Numbered from the stretch's first letter, positions 7,532-16,276 are shown. The stretch: DNA of 49,031 nt from Phascolarctobacterium sp. (GCA_017457085.1 JAFTID010000085.1:1-49031), one strand, 5' to 3'. The notes: a model not told the origin generated them from the sequence alone. Numbers and translations are program-made.

Positions 7532-8377
7532 ATGAGAGAGATTAATGTTAGCGAAGTAACAAAGGTTGTTAGCCAATTGTGCAAGGATTCCTGCTACTAT
7601 CTGCCGGAAGAACTGCTTGCTAAATTGAAAGCTTCCATTGATACTGAAGAGTCTCCCCTCGGTAAAGAAATTTTAACTACCATCGTAGAAAATGCTGAAC
7701 TGGCAAAACGTAAAGACGTACCTATCTGCCAAGATACTGGTTTGACCGTAGTATTTATGGATATTGGTCAAGACGTACATTTTGTTGGTGGCGATTTATA
7801 TACTGCAATTCATGCAGGTGTAGCAGATGGCTATGTAAATGGCTACCTGCGTAAATCTTCCGTTGATGACCCTCTGTTCATCCGCAAAAACACTAACGAC
7901 AATACCCCTGCAATTATTCACACCACCATCGTGCCTGGCGATAAAGTAAAGATTACTGTATCTCCCAAAGGCTGTGGCAGTGAAAACATGGGCGCATTGA
8001 AAATGTTAAAACCTGCTGATGGCGTTGAAGGTGTTATCAAATTTGTAGTTGACACCGTGCGTAGTGCAGGTCCTAACCCTTGCCCGCCTGTAACCGTAGG
8101 CGTAGGCATTGGCGGCAATATGGAAAAAGCTGCTCTCTTGGCAAAATATTCCTTGAGCCGTAAGGTTGGCGAACATAATCCCAATCCGCAGTATGCTGAA
8201 CTGGAAAAGAAACTCCTTGAACTGGTTAACAAAACTGGTGTAGGTCCTTCCGGTTTGGGCGGCAGTACTACTGCTGTTGCGGTAAATATTGAATATGCAC
8301 CTACTCACATTGGCGGTATGCCCGTTGCTGTAAACTTAAATTGTCATGCTGCACGTCGTGCAGAGGCAGAAATATAA
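7532..8377 (+). CDS. fumA: Class I fumarate hydratase, alpha subunit
   Basis: The 281-aa product matches the N-terminal (alpha) half of iron-sulfur class I fumarases and of tartrate dehydratase TtdA. CQDTGLTVVF holds the first cluster cysteine, GCGSENMGALKML the second, and NPCPPVTVGVGIGG the third, as expected for a [4Fe-4S] hydro-lyase. The start is the ATG at 7532 after AAGGAGG; an upstream TTG at 7508 lies inside the malic enzyme gene. The beta subunit follows 10 bp later. The context with malic enzyme favours fumarase (fumarate to malate) over L-tartrate dehydratase. Confidence 0.92.
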   Translation: MREINVSEVTKVVSQLCKDSCYYLPEELLAKLKASIDTEESPLGKEILTTIVENAELAKRKDVPICQDTGLTVVFMDIGQDVHFVGGDLYTAIHAGVADGYVNGYLRKSSVDDPLFIRKNTNDNTPAIIHTTIVPGDKVKITVSPKGCGSENMGALKMLKPADGVEGVIKFVVDTVRSAGPNPCPPVTVGVGIGGNMEKAALLAKYSLSRKVGEHNPNPQYAELEKKLLELVNKTGVGPSGLGGSTTAVAVNIEYAPTHIGGMPVAVNLNCHAARRAEAEI

Positions 8378-8387
8378 GGAGGGCATT

Positions 8388-8954
8388 ATGAGCGAACAAG
8401 CTGCTATCAAATATATTCAAGCTCCTCTGAGTGCAGAAACTGTTAAAGATTTGCGCGCAGGTGATGTGGTTCGCATTAGCGGCTACATCTACACCGCTCG
8501 TGACGCTGCTCACAAACGTTTAACTGAAGCGTTGGCACGTGGCGAAAAATTGCCCTTAGATTTAAAAGACAATGTAATTTATTACGTTGGCCCTTCTCCC
8601 ACCAAACCGGGCGAAGTTGTTGGCAGTGCAGGCCCTACTACCAGTGGTCGTATGGACAAATACACTCCCACTATGATTGAACAAGGTATGCGTGGCATGA
8701 TTGGCAAAGGCTTGCGTAGCCAAGAAGTTATTGATGCCTGCAAAGAACACGGCGCAGTTTACTTTGCTGCTGTTGGCGGCGCTGCTGCTGTAATTGCTCA
8801 ATCTATTAAAGGCGAAGAAATGATTGCTTACGAAGACTTAGGTCCTGAAGCAATCCGTCGTTACGAAGTAGAGAACTTCCCTGCAATTGTAGTTATCGAT
8901 GCAGAAGGAAACGACTTCTACAAAGTTGGTATTGCTAAATATAGCAAAGAGTAA
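8388..8954 (+). CDS. fumB: Class I fumarate hydratase, beta subunit
   Basis: The 188-aa product corresponds to the C-terminal (beta) domain of class I fumarase/tartrate dehydratase. VRISGYIYTARDAAHKR and YVGPSPTKPGEVVGSAGPTT are family hallmarks contributing to the active site. The start is the ATG at 8388, preceded by AAGGAGGGC; the reading frame is open further upstream but only within the alpha-subunit gene. Alpha and beta form the active heteromer. The operon ends at the terminator at 8968. Confidence 0.92.
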   Translation: MSEQAAIKYIQAPLSAETVKDLRAGDVVRISGYIYTARDAAHKRLTEALARGEKLPLDLKDNVIYYVGPSPTKPGEVVGSAGPTTSGRMDKYTPTMIEQGMRGMIGKGLRSQEVIDACKEHGAVYFAAVGGAAAVIAQSIKGEEMIAYEDLGPEAIRRYEVENFPAIVVIDAEGNDFYKVGIAKYSKE

Positions 8955-8967
8955 AAAATGTTACACT

Positions 8968-9001
8968 AAGAGGAACAGATTTGCTCTGTTCCTCTTTTTT
9001 T
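8968..9001 (+). terminator. Rho-independent terminator of the malic enzyme-fumarase operon
   Basis: Stem AAGAGGAACAG (8968-8978) with its complement (8986-8996), 7-nt loop and a T-tract. Confidence 0.9.
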
Positions 9002-9011
9002 GAAAATTTTG

Positions 9012-9040
9012 TTGACAAATTATATTACATAAGTTAACAT
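9012..9040 (+). promoter_or_regulatory. Promoter of the SAM riboswitch-metQ unit
   Basis: Perfect TTGACA (9012-9017) and TAACAT (9035-9040) with a 17-bp spacer; transcription would start just before the riboswitch. Confidence 0.75.
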
Positions 9041-9055
9041 TAACTCAATTACAGA

Positions 9056-9197
9056 CACACTCTTATCAAGAGTGACCGAGGGAACAGGCCCTATGACGTC
9101 CGGCAACCAGGCTTAGGCTATGGTGCTACTTCCTGCAAGATTAATCTTGAAAGATGAGAGGAAAGCACGACGCTCTTTCCTCGGAAAGAGTTTTTTT
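9056..9197 (+). promoter_or_regulatory. SAM-I (S-box) riboswitch with terminator
   Basis: The leader shows the S-box pattern: a CTCTTATCAAGAGTG P1-P2 junction start, GACCGAGGGA, GGCCCTATGACGTCCGGCAACC core, and GAAAGATGAGAGGAAAGC closing P1. It ends in an intrinsic terminator (9173-9180 with 9183-9190, then seven T). Binding of S-adenosylmethionine is known to favour the terminator in this class, so metQ would be expressed when SAM is low. Confidence 0.93.
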
Positions 9198-9245
9198 GTT
9201 GCAGAATACTCTTAGAGTTGTCTTAAAGAAAAGGAGTGGATTTAT

Positions 9246-10052
9246 ATGAAAAAATTATTTATCGCAGCATTGACATTGTTGGCAATGGCTATGGTAGCAG
9301 TTGGTTGTGGTGGCGACAAAAAGGCAGAAAAAGCTGCTGTTCTGAAAGTTGGTGCAACTCCGGTTCCCCACGCAGAAATTTTGAACTTCATTAAACCGAA
9401 TCTGGAAAAACAAGGCGTTAAAATGGAAGTTATCGAGTTCAGCGACTATGTAAAACCGAATCTGTCCTTGAACGACAAAGAAATCGATGCTAACTTCTTC
9501 CAACATGATCCGTATCTGGCAATCTTCGTAAACGACCGCAAATTACCGCTGGCATCCGCTGGTAAAGTTCACATTGAACCTATGGGCGTTTACTCCAAAA
9601 CTATTAAATACATTAAAGCTATTCCCGATGGCGCAAAAATCGCTATCCCCAATGACCCCTCCAATGGCGGCCGTGCATTGGCAATTCTCGAAAGCGCAAA
9701 ACTCTTCACCCTTAAAAAAGGTGTAGGCGTTAACGCAACCGTTGCTGACATCGTTGACAACCCGAAAAAATTGCAAGTTATCGAAATCGAAGCAGCTCTG
9801 CTCCCACGTTCCATGGATGATACCGATCTTTCCGTTATCAACTCCAACTTCGCTATGGAAGCTAAATTGAACCCGACTAAAGACGCAATCTTCCAAGAAC
9901 CTAAAGAATCTCCGTATGCTAACATCGTTGCTATCCGCAAAGGCGACGAAAAACGTCCGGAAATCCAAAAACTCATGAAAGCATTGCAATCCCCCGAAGT
10001 TAAAAAATTCATCGAAGACAAATATCAAGGTGCCGTAGTTCCTGCGTTCTGA
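9246..10052 (+). CDS. metQ: Methionine ABC transporter substrate-binding lipoprotein
   Basis: The 268-aa product is an NLPA/MetQ lipoprotein. It has a lipoprotein signal peptide with the lipobox AVG-Cys21, and the family segments VGATPVPHAEIL, FSDYVKPN, ANFFQHDPYL and IPNDPSNGGRAL. It captures methionine outside the membrane and hands it to the MetN-MetI ABC transporter. Control by a SAM riboswitch supports a methionine role. The ATG follows AAAGGAG. No metN or metI follows; the gene is transcribed alone and ends at a terminator, so the permease and ATPase must be encoded elsewhere, or this is an extra copy. Confidence 0.93.
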   Translation: MKKLFIAALTLLAMAMVAVGCGGDKKAEKAAVLKVGATPVPHAEILNFIKPNLEKQGVKMEVIEFSDYVKPNLSLNDKEIDANFFQHDPYLAIFVNDRKLPLASAGKVHIEPMGVYSKTIKYIKAIPDGAKIAIPNDPSNGGRALAILESAKLFTLKKGVGVNATVADIVDNPKKLQVIEIEAALLPRSMDDTDLSVINSNFAMEAKLNPTKDAIFQEPKESPYANIVAIRKGDEKRPEIQKLMKALQSPEVKKFIEDKYQGAVVPAF

Positions 10053-10113
10053 TTTAATAGTACATTCTGAAATTTAAAAAGAGGCTCGGACAAAACCTCT
10101 GAATAAACAAAAG

Positions 10114-10155
10114 GCAGACGAAAAATTAGTTTTTACTAAGGCTTCGTCTGCTTTC
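10114..10155 (+). terminator. Terminator after metQ
   Basis: GCAGACGAA (10114-10122) pairs with TTCGTCTGC (10143-10151), 20-nt loop, then a T-rich run. Confidence 0.7.
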
Positions 10156-10254
10156 TTTATATTGCCTGGGCAATATCTGTACAGCTTTAAGCGCCTGTGA
10201 TATAGTAATAATAGTTTAGAACCTATTCATCTAGAAAACGAAAGAGGTAAAATT

Positions 10255-11478
10255 ATGCGCAACTACGCAAGATTTTTTGTAACCCCCAAAGGAGAGAAGG
10301 CTGCTCGCACCGGACACCCTTGGGTTTTTGGAGAAGAAGTAACCAAAGTGGAAGGCGAATACCAAAATGGTGATTTGGTTGACGTTGTAACTCACAAGGG
10401 TAAATATATAGGCACTGGTTTTGTAAACGATGTTTCCAAAATCAGAGTGCGCATTATTTCTACAAATACTAATGATAAATTTGACGAAGCTTTTTGGGAA
10501 CGTCGTCTGCGTTACGCGTTGGATTATCGCCTGACCGTAATGGGTGAGAAAGATTTTAACTGCTGTCGTTTAATTTTTGGCGAAGCAGATACTTTCCCCG
10601 GACTTGCCGTTGACCGCTTCAATGATATTCTTGTAACCCAAACTCTTTCTTTGGGTATTGAAGTGCGCAAGGAAATGCTTTTTAATTTGCTCATTAAGAT
10701 TTTGCGTGAGATGGGACAAGAAATTCGTGGCTTGTACGAGCGTAACGACGTGAAGATTCGTCGCTTGGAGGGCATGGAAGAAAATAAAGGCTTCTTTAAA
10801 TCTGATTTGCTTGATCCTGCTTGCCCCACTACTACTGAAATCAACGAGAATGGTATCCGTTACACTGTTGATGTGGAAAATGGACAAAAGACTGGCTTCT
10901 TCCTTGACCAAAAGTATAATCGTCAAGCTGTTGCCAAAATTGCTAAAGGCAAAAAGATTTTGGACTGCTTCACTCACACTGGAAGCTTTGCGTTGAACGC
11001 TGCTCAAGGCGGTGCGGCAAAGGTTACTGCTGTGGACATTAGTGCAGAAGCAGTGCGTATGACTGACCACAACGCAAAAATTAACGGCTACGAAAAAATT
11101 GTTAAAGGTTTGCAGGCAAATGTTTTTGATTTGCTTAGCGAGCTGGCAGAGAAAAAATCTCACGAATACGATTTTATTATTCTTGACCCGCCTGCCTTCA
11201 CTAAATCTGGCAGCACTGTAAAGAATGCAATTCGTGGCTACAAGGAAATTAACTTGAAAGCAATGAAGCTTCTGCCCCGTGGTGGTTACCTTGCAACCTG
11301 CTCCTGTTCTCACTTCATGAAGGAAGAATTCTTCGTGCAAATGCTCCACGATGCGGCGAAGGATGCCAATGTTAGCCTGCGCCAAATTGAAGCACGCCAA
11401 CAATCTCCTGACCATCCTGTTTTGTGGAACGTTCCTGAAACTTACTATTTAAAATTCTATATTTTCCAAGTTGTCTAA
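10255..11478 (+). CDS. RlmI-like class I rRNA (cytosine-C5) methyltransferase
   Basis: The 407-aa product has an N-terminal PUA RNA-binding domain (about 1-80; TGHPWVF is typical) and a C-terminal Rossmann methyltransferase: KTGFFLDQ, FTHTGSFAL at the SAM-binding loop, DISAEAV, and the catalytic-site DPPAF followed by CSCSHF. This is the RlmI/YwbD arrangement; E. coli RlmI makes m5C1962 in 23S rRNA. The ATG follows AAAGAGGT. It stands alone between two terminators. The exact modified base is inferred from the family only. Confidence 0.9.
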   Translation: MRNYARFFVTPKGEKAARTGHPWVFGEEVTKVEGEYQNGDLVDVVTHKGKYIGTGFVNDVSKIRVRIISTNTNDKFDEAFWERRLRYALDYRLTVMGEKDFNCCRLIFGEADTFPGLAVDRFNDILVTQTLSLGIEVRKEMLFNLLIKILREMGQEIRGLYERNDVKIRRLEGMEENKGFFKSDLLDPACPTTTEINENGIRYTVDVENGQKTGFFLDQKYNRQAVAKIAKGKKILDCFTHTGSFALNAAQGGAAKVTAVDISAEAVRMTDHNAKINGYEKIVKGLQANVFDLLSELAEKKSHEYDFIILDPPAFTKSGSTVKNAIRGYKEINLKAMKLLPRGGYLATCSCSHFMKEEFFVQMLHDAAKDANVSLRQIEARQQSPDHPVLWNVPETYYLKFYIFQVV

Positions 11479-11482
11479 AAAT

Positions 11483-11522
11483 AAAAGGATGCACGCAAAA
11501 TTAATGCGTACATCCTTTTTTA
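11483..11522. terminator. Bidirectional terminator between convergent genes
   Basis: AAAAGGATG-c-ACGCA (11483-11497) pairs with TGCGT-a-CATCCTTTT (11505-11519), with T residues after it and an A-rich run before it. It ends the RlmI-like gene on the plus strand and can serve the MFS gene on the minus strand. Confidence 0.8.
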
Positions 11523-11580
11523 TATCTCTGTCAGAATTTTACCACCAGTACCCCTATACGAGGGGAGTAATCTTAAATTT

Positions 11581-13038
11581 TTAAGCTACTTCTTTTTTAC
11601 CTTTGGGTACAGTTACCATAATAGAGATAATTGCAATAATGGTCATAAATACGTTAAAGAGCAAGGCAACGGCTGCTGCAGAACGAATATCAATGTTATC
11701 TGTGCGTCCTAAGAAAAGGTGTGCGAACATAATAGTATCGCTATTACTAAGGGCAGTAAATATTGCCGCGGATATTGCTACACCAAATGCAGCTCCGAGA
11801 GAGGACGCCATTTTGTAAATGCCTGCTGCAGAACCAGCTTGTTCTTGGGGAACGTTGGAGAGTGCCGCATCCGTAGAAGGAGTTGCGTAGCAGCCCAAGC
11901 CAATACCAAAGAGGGTGAAGCCGATCAGAGAAGCAATTACATATTGCCAAGTGTACAAAAAGCTTAAAGAGTTAAGTGCAATACCGAGTGCTGTAATGGA
12001 GCAACCTATAATCATCGGTTTGCGAGGTCCCCATTTTTGCAGAAGCTTTTCGCCTACGCGGATGGTTGCCAAAATTGCAATCAAGTAACCCAATGTGAGC
12101 AAGCCTGCTTGGAGGGAGGTCATGCCTGCAGCTTGTTGTACCAAAGCCAAGGTAACCATAATGGTACCAGCAGCACCGTTCAGCAAAAAGTTGGACAGGG
12201 TTGCGCCTGTATAGGTTTTGTTGCGGAACAATTTGAAATCAACGAAAGCATTTGCTTTGGAATCTTCAATTTTAAAGAAGATGGCAAAGGAAACGATAAA
12301 GATTGCTGCCAAGGACATAATAATTGTACTTGTCCAGCCAAGCTTGGAGCCTTGACCGATAACAAGGTTAATAGAAACCATTGCTACCATAAAAGCAATC
12401 AAGCCGCTCCAGTCAAAGTCTTCTTTTTCGTTGGTGACGATTTTGCTTTCCGGGGTACCACGAATCAGGAAATAGCTGATGATGGATACGATGATGGAAA
12501 ACCAGAAAATCCAGCGCCAACCAATGGTAGATGCTACAAAGCCACCAAAGAGGGAGCAAAGACCACTGCCACCCCAGGAACCGATGGACCAGAAGCTAAC
12601 TGCACGTTGACGGGCGGGACCATCGTAGTAGGCTTTGATAAGTGCCAAGGTACAGGGCATAATGCAGGCTGCGGAAAGACCTTGAATAATTCTGCCGGCG
12701 AGCAGGTAATTAACGGTGCCTGCCGGAGTCAAGGCAATCAACAGCGAGCCGATGATGCTCAAAAAAGTACCTAAGATTGTAATTTTTACGCGACCAATTC
12801 TATCGCCTAAACCACCCATGACAACGATGAAGATGCCGGAAAACAGAGCAGTGATACTTACAGCGATATTGCTCCAGTTTTCAGTAATACCAAGTTCAGC
12901 TTGCATGGTAGGGGCGATGTTCAAGGTTGTTTGGGCGAATAACCAGAAGGTGATTACGCCCAAAACGATACCTAAAAGTAATTTATCGTTACCTTGATAG
13001 GGAACGACTTGAGTATTTTTATTCATATTAATACTCAT
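11581..13038 (-). CDS. MFS transporter, DHA2 (14-TM drug:H+ antiporter) family
   Basis: The 485-aa product is a polytopic membrane protein with about 14 hydrophobic segments and major-facilitator motifs: GGLGDRIGRVKI (motif A, near residue 75), a RIIQGLSAA segment (motif B region) and GSWGGSGL. This matches the EmrB/QacA DHA2 group, which exports drugs or metabolites in exchange for protons. It follows an M20 amidohydrolase gene after a 13-bp gap, so the two are one operon. The pairing suggests export or import of an amide-linked amino acid compound or its product, but this is inference. The first ATG is used because AGAAAGG lies just upstream of it, although the spacing is short. Confidence 0.88.
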   Translation of the reverse strand: MSINMNKNTQVVPYQGNDKLLLGIVLGVITFWLFAQTTLNIAPTMQAELGITENWSNIAVSITALFSGIFIVVMGGLGDRIGRVKITILGTFLSIIGSLLIALTPAGTVNYLLAGRIIQGLSAACIMPCTLALIKAYYDGPARQRAVSFWSIGSWGGSGLCSLFGGFVASTIGWRWIFWFSIIVSIISYFLIRGTPESKIVTNEKEDFDWSGLIAFMVAMVSINLVIGQGSKLGWTSTIIMSLAAIFIVSFAIFFKIEDSKANAFVDFKLFRNKTYTGATLSNFLLNGAAGTIMVTLALVQQAAGMTSLQAGLLTLGYLIAILATIRVGEKLLQKWGPRKPMIIGCSITALGIALNSLSFLYTWQYVIASLIGFTLFGIGLGCYATPSTDAALSNVPQEQAGSAAGIYKMASSLGAAFGVAISAAIFTALSNSDTIMFAHLFLGRTDNIDIRSAAAVALLFNVFMTIIAIISIMVTVPKGKKEVA

Positions 13039-13051
13039 CTACCTTTCTAAA

Positions 13052-14305
13052 TTATTTTGCCAGCCAAGCACCTGCTGCTACCAGCATAGTTTCAATACCA
13101 GTACGCAAAGTGGGATGAAGTGCCGGCGCCCAGAAGGGAGAGTGCGGTCCGGGGAGGGCAGCTACGGTGTTAGCTTCAACAGCCGTATCATATTTTGCTT
13201 GGTCGGTACCGCCTACGAACCAGTAAACGTAAGGACTTTCAAAGGCAATGCCATAGCGGGCAAAGTCTTCACTGGCACCAACGGGCGGGCATTCAAAAGC
13301 TTCATCACCAAAATGTTCTTTAAAAGCTTTGGCAATTGTGGCAGTAGCAGTTGCATCGTTAACAGTAAGGGGGTAATTGTTGATGGGTTCAAAATCCGGT
13401 TCCTTAGGTGCGTTAGAAGCATGAGCTTCTGCAACACAAATGCGTTTGATTGCTTCAAGTACGTGGTCACGTACTTTGGCATCAGTATTGCGCACATTCA
13501 GTTTGATTTCCGCAGTTTCTGCAATAATATTTTCTGCAGTGCCTGCGTGAAACTCGCCAACAGTTACTGCTACTTGCGCTTGGGGAGCAACCTCGCGGGA
13601 TACGATGGTTTGCAAACGCAAAACTGCAGCACTTGCCATTACAATGGGGTCAATACCATTTTGAGGCATACCGCCGTGTGCACCTCTACCGTGGAAGCGT
13701 ACAAGCATGCTATCTCCTGCAGTGAGGATTTGACCGGGACGGTAGCCAACTTTACCAGCGCGGTATTGCAAAAGATGTTGTCCTAAAATTACATCCGGTT
13801 TGGGAAAAAGAGTGGTAAGCCCATCTGCAATCATTTTTTCGGAACCTTGAGCAGTTTCTTCTGCAGGTTGAAACACCACAATCAAAGTGCCTTGCCACAA
13901 TTCACGATGCTTGGACAAAATTGTTGCTGCGCTCAAAAGCCAAGTGATGTGCAGGTCATGACCACAGGTGTGAGCCACGGGTACGGTCTCACCCTTGGCA
14001 TTGACAGCTTCACATTTGCTAGCGTAGGGAACGCCGCTTTCATCTTTCATGGGAAGCGCGTCCATATCGGAGCGCAGCATAATAACAGGGCCTTCGCCGT
14101 TTTTCATTAAGCCTACTACACCGGTAACACCAAGGTGTTCCGTAACTTCGTAGCCTGCATCTTTCAAATGGGAAGCTACGATTTTAGCAGTACGATGTTC
14201 TTGGAGGGAAAGCTCCGGGTGTTGGTGTAAATCTTTATAGACTTCTTCGGCGTAAGGCAAAATTTTTTCAACGGTATCAGCCAACTGGTCGATAAATTTG
14301 CTCAT
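13052..14305 (-). CDS. M20D-family amidohydrolase (hippurate hydrolase/aminoacylase-like)
   Basis: The 417-aa product is an M20 dinuclear zinc peptidase-family hydrolase. Metal-site segments are HTCGHDLH, with the metal-bridging Cys and His, and FQPAEETAQGSEKM with the catalytic Glu; the dimerisation domain begins around GRGAHGGMPQNGIDPI. Family members cleave N-acyl amino acids, hippurate or aminobenzoyl-glutamate. Two ATGs are close together; the one at 14303-14305 is chosen because AAAGGAG lies 9 nt before it, whereas the upstream ATG abuts that site. It is the first gene of a two-gene operon with the MFS transporter and has its own sigma-A promoter. Confidence 0.9.
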   Translation of the reverse strand: MSKFIDQLADTVEKILPYAEEVYKDLHQHPELSLQEHRTAKIVASHLKDAGYEVTEHLGVTGVVGLMKNGEGPVIMLRSDMDALPMKDESGVPYASKCEAVNAKGETVPVAHTCGHDLHITWLLSAATILSKHRELWQGTLIVVFQPAEETAQGSEKMIADGLTTLFPKPDVILGQHLLQYRAGKVGYRPGQILTAGDSMLVRFHGRGAHGGMPQNGIDPIVMASAAVLRLQTIVSREVAPQAQVAVTVGEFHAGTAENIIAETAEIKLNVRNTDAKVRDHVLEAIKRICVAEAHASNAPKEPDFEPINNYPLTVNDATATATIAKAFKEHFGDEAFECPPVGASEDFARYGIAFESPYVYWFVGGTDQAKYDTAVEANTVAALPGPHSPFWAPALHPTLRTGIETMLVAAGAWLAK

Positions 14306-14393
14306 GTCGTTCATCTCCTTTGCTAAGAAAGTTTTCTAGTTGGACAAATATTTATAACTATTGCAAGGGTAATGCTTACCTGATTGCGCCTAC

Positions 14394-14422
14394 ATTATAG
14401 ACGGCAAAAAATTCTAATTCAA
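14394..14422 (-). promoter_or_regulatory. Promoter of the amidohydrolase-MFS operon
   Basis: On the minus strand TTGAAT (14417-14422) and a perfect TATAAT (14394-14399) with a 17-bp spacer, leaving an untranslated leader of roughly 80 nt. Confidence 0.75.
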
Positions 14423-14511
14423 TAGAGTTTACTCATTGTTAACCAGTTTCACAGGATTACTACACGTCGTGTACCGACTGGGAAATCTTAGTGTAAAAAG
14501 GGTGAAAATGT

Positions 14512-14547
14512 GAAAAAAAGAGGATGCAGTTTTTAAACTGCATCCTC
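14512..14547 (-). terminator. Terminator of the AbiE/small membrane protein unit
   Basis: Perfect 13-bp stem (14520-14532 with 14535-14547) with a two-base centre; on the minus strand it is followed by CTTTTTTT. It lies 14 bp after the stop of the small membrane protein. Confidence 0.9.
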
Positions 14548-14560
14548 GTGGATGACGATA

Positions 14561-14743
14561 TTAACCTTCAAGTTTGTTCATACCCATATAGATTGCTGCC
14601 AACGTTCCGATGGATAAGGCAACGAGCAAGGCATATTCCTTCATTGTAAAACCTTGTTGATATTTGTAAGCACGGTAAATGCCTTTGCCACATAGCACGC
14701 AAAGCATACCGAATAAGAAAAACGCAAATAAAATGTTAAGCAT
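14561..14743 (-). CDS. Small two-pass membrane protein of unknown function
   Basis: The 60-aa product has two hydrophobic segments (about residues 2-18 and 38-54) around a basic, aromatic loop (RAYKYQQGF), so it is probably a small inner-membrane protein with both segments spanning. The ATG at 14741-14743 is chosen because AAAGGA lies 9 nt upstream; a start six codons earlier overlaps that site. It follows abiEii after a short gap on the same strand and shares the terminator at 14512. Whether it belongs functionally to the AbiE pair is unknown. No family is recognised. Confidence 0.6.
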   Translation of the reverse strand: MLNILFAFFLFGMLCVLCGKGIYRAYKYQQGFTMKEYALLVALSIGTLAAIYMGMNKLEG

Positions 14744-14757
14744 GGTGGTGTGTCCTT

Positions 14758-15663
14758 TCAAAATATTCTAAGATCAATAATTTTCTTTAGAGTAGTGATT
14801 GTTTCGTCGTAAGTAATGTTTTCTTTTAAAAGTTGAATTGTTAACTTATTATAATCTTCTCTGTACTTATTCTTTTGGATGATTTCTTCGAGAATTGTAT
14901 TAATGTTAATTTCTGGGGCAGCAGAAATGCAAATAGGCGACTTGCTTCTATCATTACGTACATCAGCAACAAGTTTTTGAAATTTGTTATTAAATTTTAA
15001 AAGAGGCATTAGCTTGTGAATATCATATAAGTGTCTAGAATGTCTTGTGGTTTTATCTTGTAAGTAATAATCACAGATTGCAAAGATTTTATCAATGAAA
15101 GTTCTTTCTAAAGATTGTACTTTCATCATATAGTTATCTAATGAATATTTTGTAATGAGGTCAGGCGCTTCTTCTTTTAAGACTTGTTGGGTATAATTGG
15201 AAACTAGCCTTTGGTTTACAGGGAAAGAAGTTGTTAGATAAGCTGTTTCTAAAATTATAGAAGATTGTAGGTCTGTTGCTAAACTTTCAACCACACTATC
15301 ATAAACAATTACATATCTATTATAATCTCTTCTGCTACGAGTTTCATTGAGATTAGTAATAGTTAAATTTAAATTATTGGCTGTATCAACTATAGCTGTT
15401 TTTAATTTTTGTTTTTGTCCTTGTGTTAATGGTATGTCAGTAGTAATATCAATGTCTTCAGAAAATCTATCTATAGCTTGATAACATTTAGATAAAGAGG
15501 TTCCACCTTTAAAAACAACAAATGATAGTTTTTGAGCCAGATTTTTTAAGATGATGGTTATATAATAATCTTTTTCAATGATTTGTTCAGAAATATGAAG
15601 TTTGTTTGAGGTTAGAGCTAATACATCTTTGAATAGGTTTGTTTCATTATGCAGATATTCCAC
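14758..15663 (-). CDS. AbiEii-type nucleotidyltransferase toxin
   Basis: The 301-aa product belongs to the nucleotidyl transferase AbiEii/AbiGii family (formerly DUF1814). FKGGTSLSK (about 51-59) and FSEDIDI (67-73) are the nucleotidyltransferase motifs. AbiEii-family (MenT-like) toxins transfer nucleotides, for example to tRNA acceptor ends, stopping growth in infected cells; the cognate AbiEi is the antitoxin and repressor. The likely start is the GTG at 15661-15663 with AAGGTGGG eight bases upstream, so it overlaps the antitoxin gene by 17 bp, as expected of a coupled pair. The gene is much more AT-rich than the flanking housekeeping genes, a sign of transfer. Confidence 0.88.
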   Translation of the reverse strand: MEYLHNETNLFKDVLALTSNKLHISEQIIEKDYYITIILKNLAQKLSFVVFKGGTSLSKCYQAIDRFSEDIDITTDIPLTQGQKQKLKTAIVDTANNLNLTITNLNETRSRRDYNRYVIVYDSVVESLATDLQSSIILETAYLTTSFPVNQRLVSNYTQQVLKEEAPDLITKYSLDNYMMKVQSLERTFIDKIFAICDYYLQDKTTRHSRHLYDIHKLMPLLKFNNKFQKLVADVRNDRSKSPICISAAPEININTILEEIIQKNKYREDYNKLTIQLLKENITYDETITTLKKIIDLRIF

Positions 15664-16276
15664 TTAATATTCCCACCTTATACATATTTTTATAAATTTT
15701 GTCAGGATAGTAATCTAAGTATTTTTCAATCTCTTTAAATTGTAAGTTAGCTTTTTGGATATAGTCTTTGAGTTTGTTGTTTAAGGAAGTTCCTTCAATT
15801 TCAGATAATGAATCGATATCTTTGATTAGATCTAAAAATTGCAAGGTTAAATGATTGGCAGATGTTACTTCTATTTTAGGCTTTCTTACGATGATTGTAG
15901 ATTGCGCTAATTTAACTTCCCGATAATCTTTAGTCGCTTTGTTAGTAACAATATCATATTTCATGGGAACTTGAGTTGTTAAACCAACAGCATTAGCAAA
16001 ATATACACCACTGATATAACCGCATTGGTTTTTGCTGTCATCAAGCAAATATTTTTCTTTGACAACACGGTTAAAAGAAAGTTGACTACCTGATTTGAAA
16101 ATAGTAGCTTCAGGAATGTAATATATTCCGGTGTCGTAACGAATGAGTAATCCACTATCAACTAGCTTTTTGATTTGTTGACGAAGGTTATTGTAACTCA
16201 TACCTTCTATGCTCAAATTGGAAAGAAAGATTGGTTCGTTAGGTTGATATTTATATTTAAGATATTCGTATAGCAT
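15647..16276 (-). CDS. AbiEi-like antitoxin/transcriptional regulator (DUF6088-like)
   Basis: The 209-aa product begins with a winged-helix domain (about 1-70; the YNNLRQQIKKLVDSGLLIRY pattern, ending in GIYYIPE) followed by an alpha/beta domain. This is the layout of AbiEi and DUF6088 antitoxins encoded just before AbiEii. The ATG at 16274-16276 is chosen because GGAGG lies 6 nt before it; the frame also runs 11 codons further up without a site. It probably represses its own promoter (16324-16352) and neutralises the toxin. Type IV-like antagonism is known for AbiE; direct evidence here is only the gene pair. Confidence 0.8.
   Translation of the reverse strand: MLYEYLKYKYQPNEPIFLSNLSIEGMSYNNLRQQIKKLVDSGLLIRYDTGIYYIPEATIFKSGSQLSFNRVVKEKYLLDDSKNQCGYISGVYFANAVGLTTQVPMKYDIVTNKATKDYREVKLAQSTIIVRKPKIEVTSANHLTLQFLDLIKDIDSLSEIEGTSLNNKLKDYIQKANLQFKEIEKYLDYYPDKIYKNMYKVGILSGISA

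Noticed and set aside
10570..11415. Minus-strand open frame of 281 codons opposite the RlmI-like gene
   Set aside because: Antisense shadow without start signals; composition is typical of the non-coding strand.
11551..11565. Hairpin CCCCT-ATACG-AGGGG after the MFS gene as a terminator
   Set aside because: The stem is only 5 bp and no T-run follows on the minus strand; the stronger bidirectional hairpin at 11483 explains termination.
12037..12774. Plus-strand frame of 245 codons opposite the MFS gene
   Set aside because: Low-complexity Cys/Gly/Gln-rich translation typical of reading through the complement of membrane-protein codons.
13115..13786. Plus-strand frame of 223 codons opposite the amidohydrolase
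   Set aside because: Shadow of a well-supported M20 gene; no promoter or ribosome-binding site.
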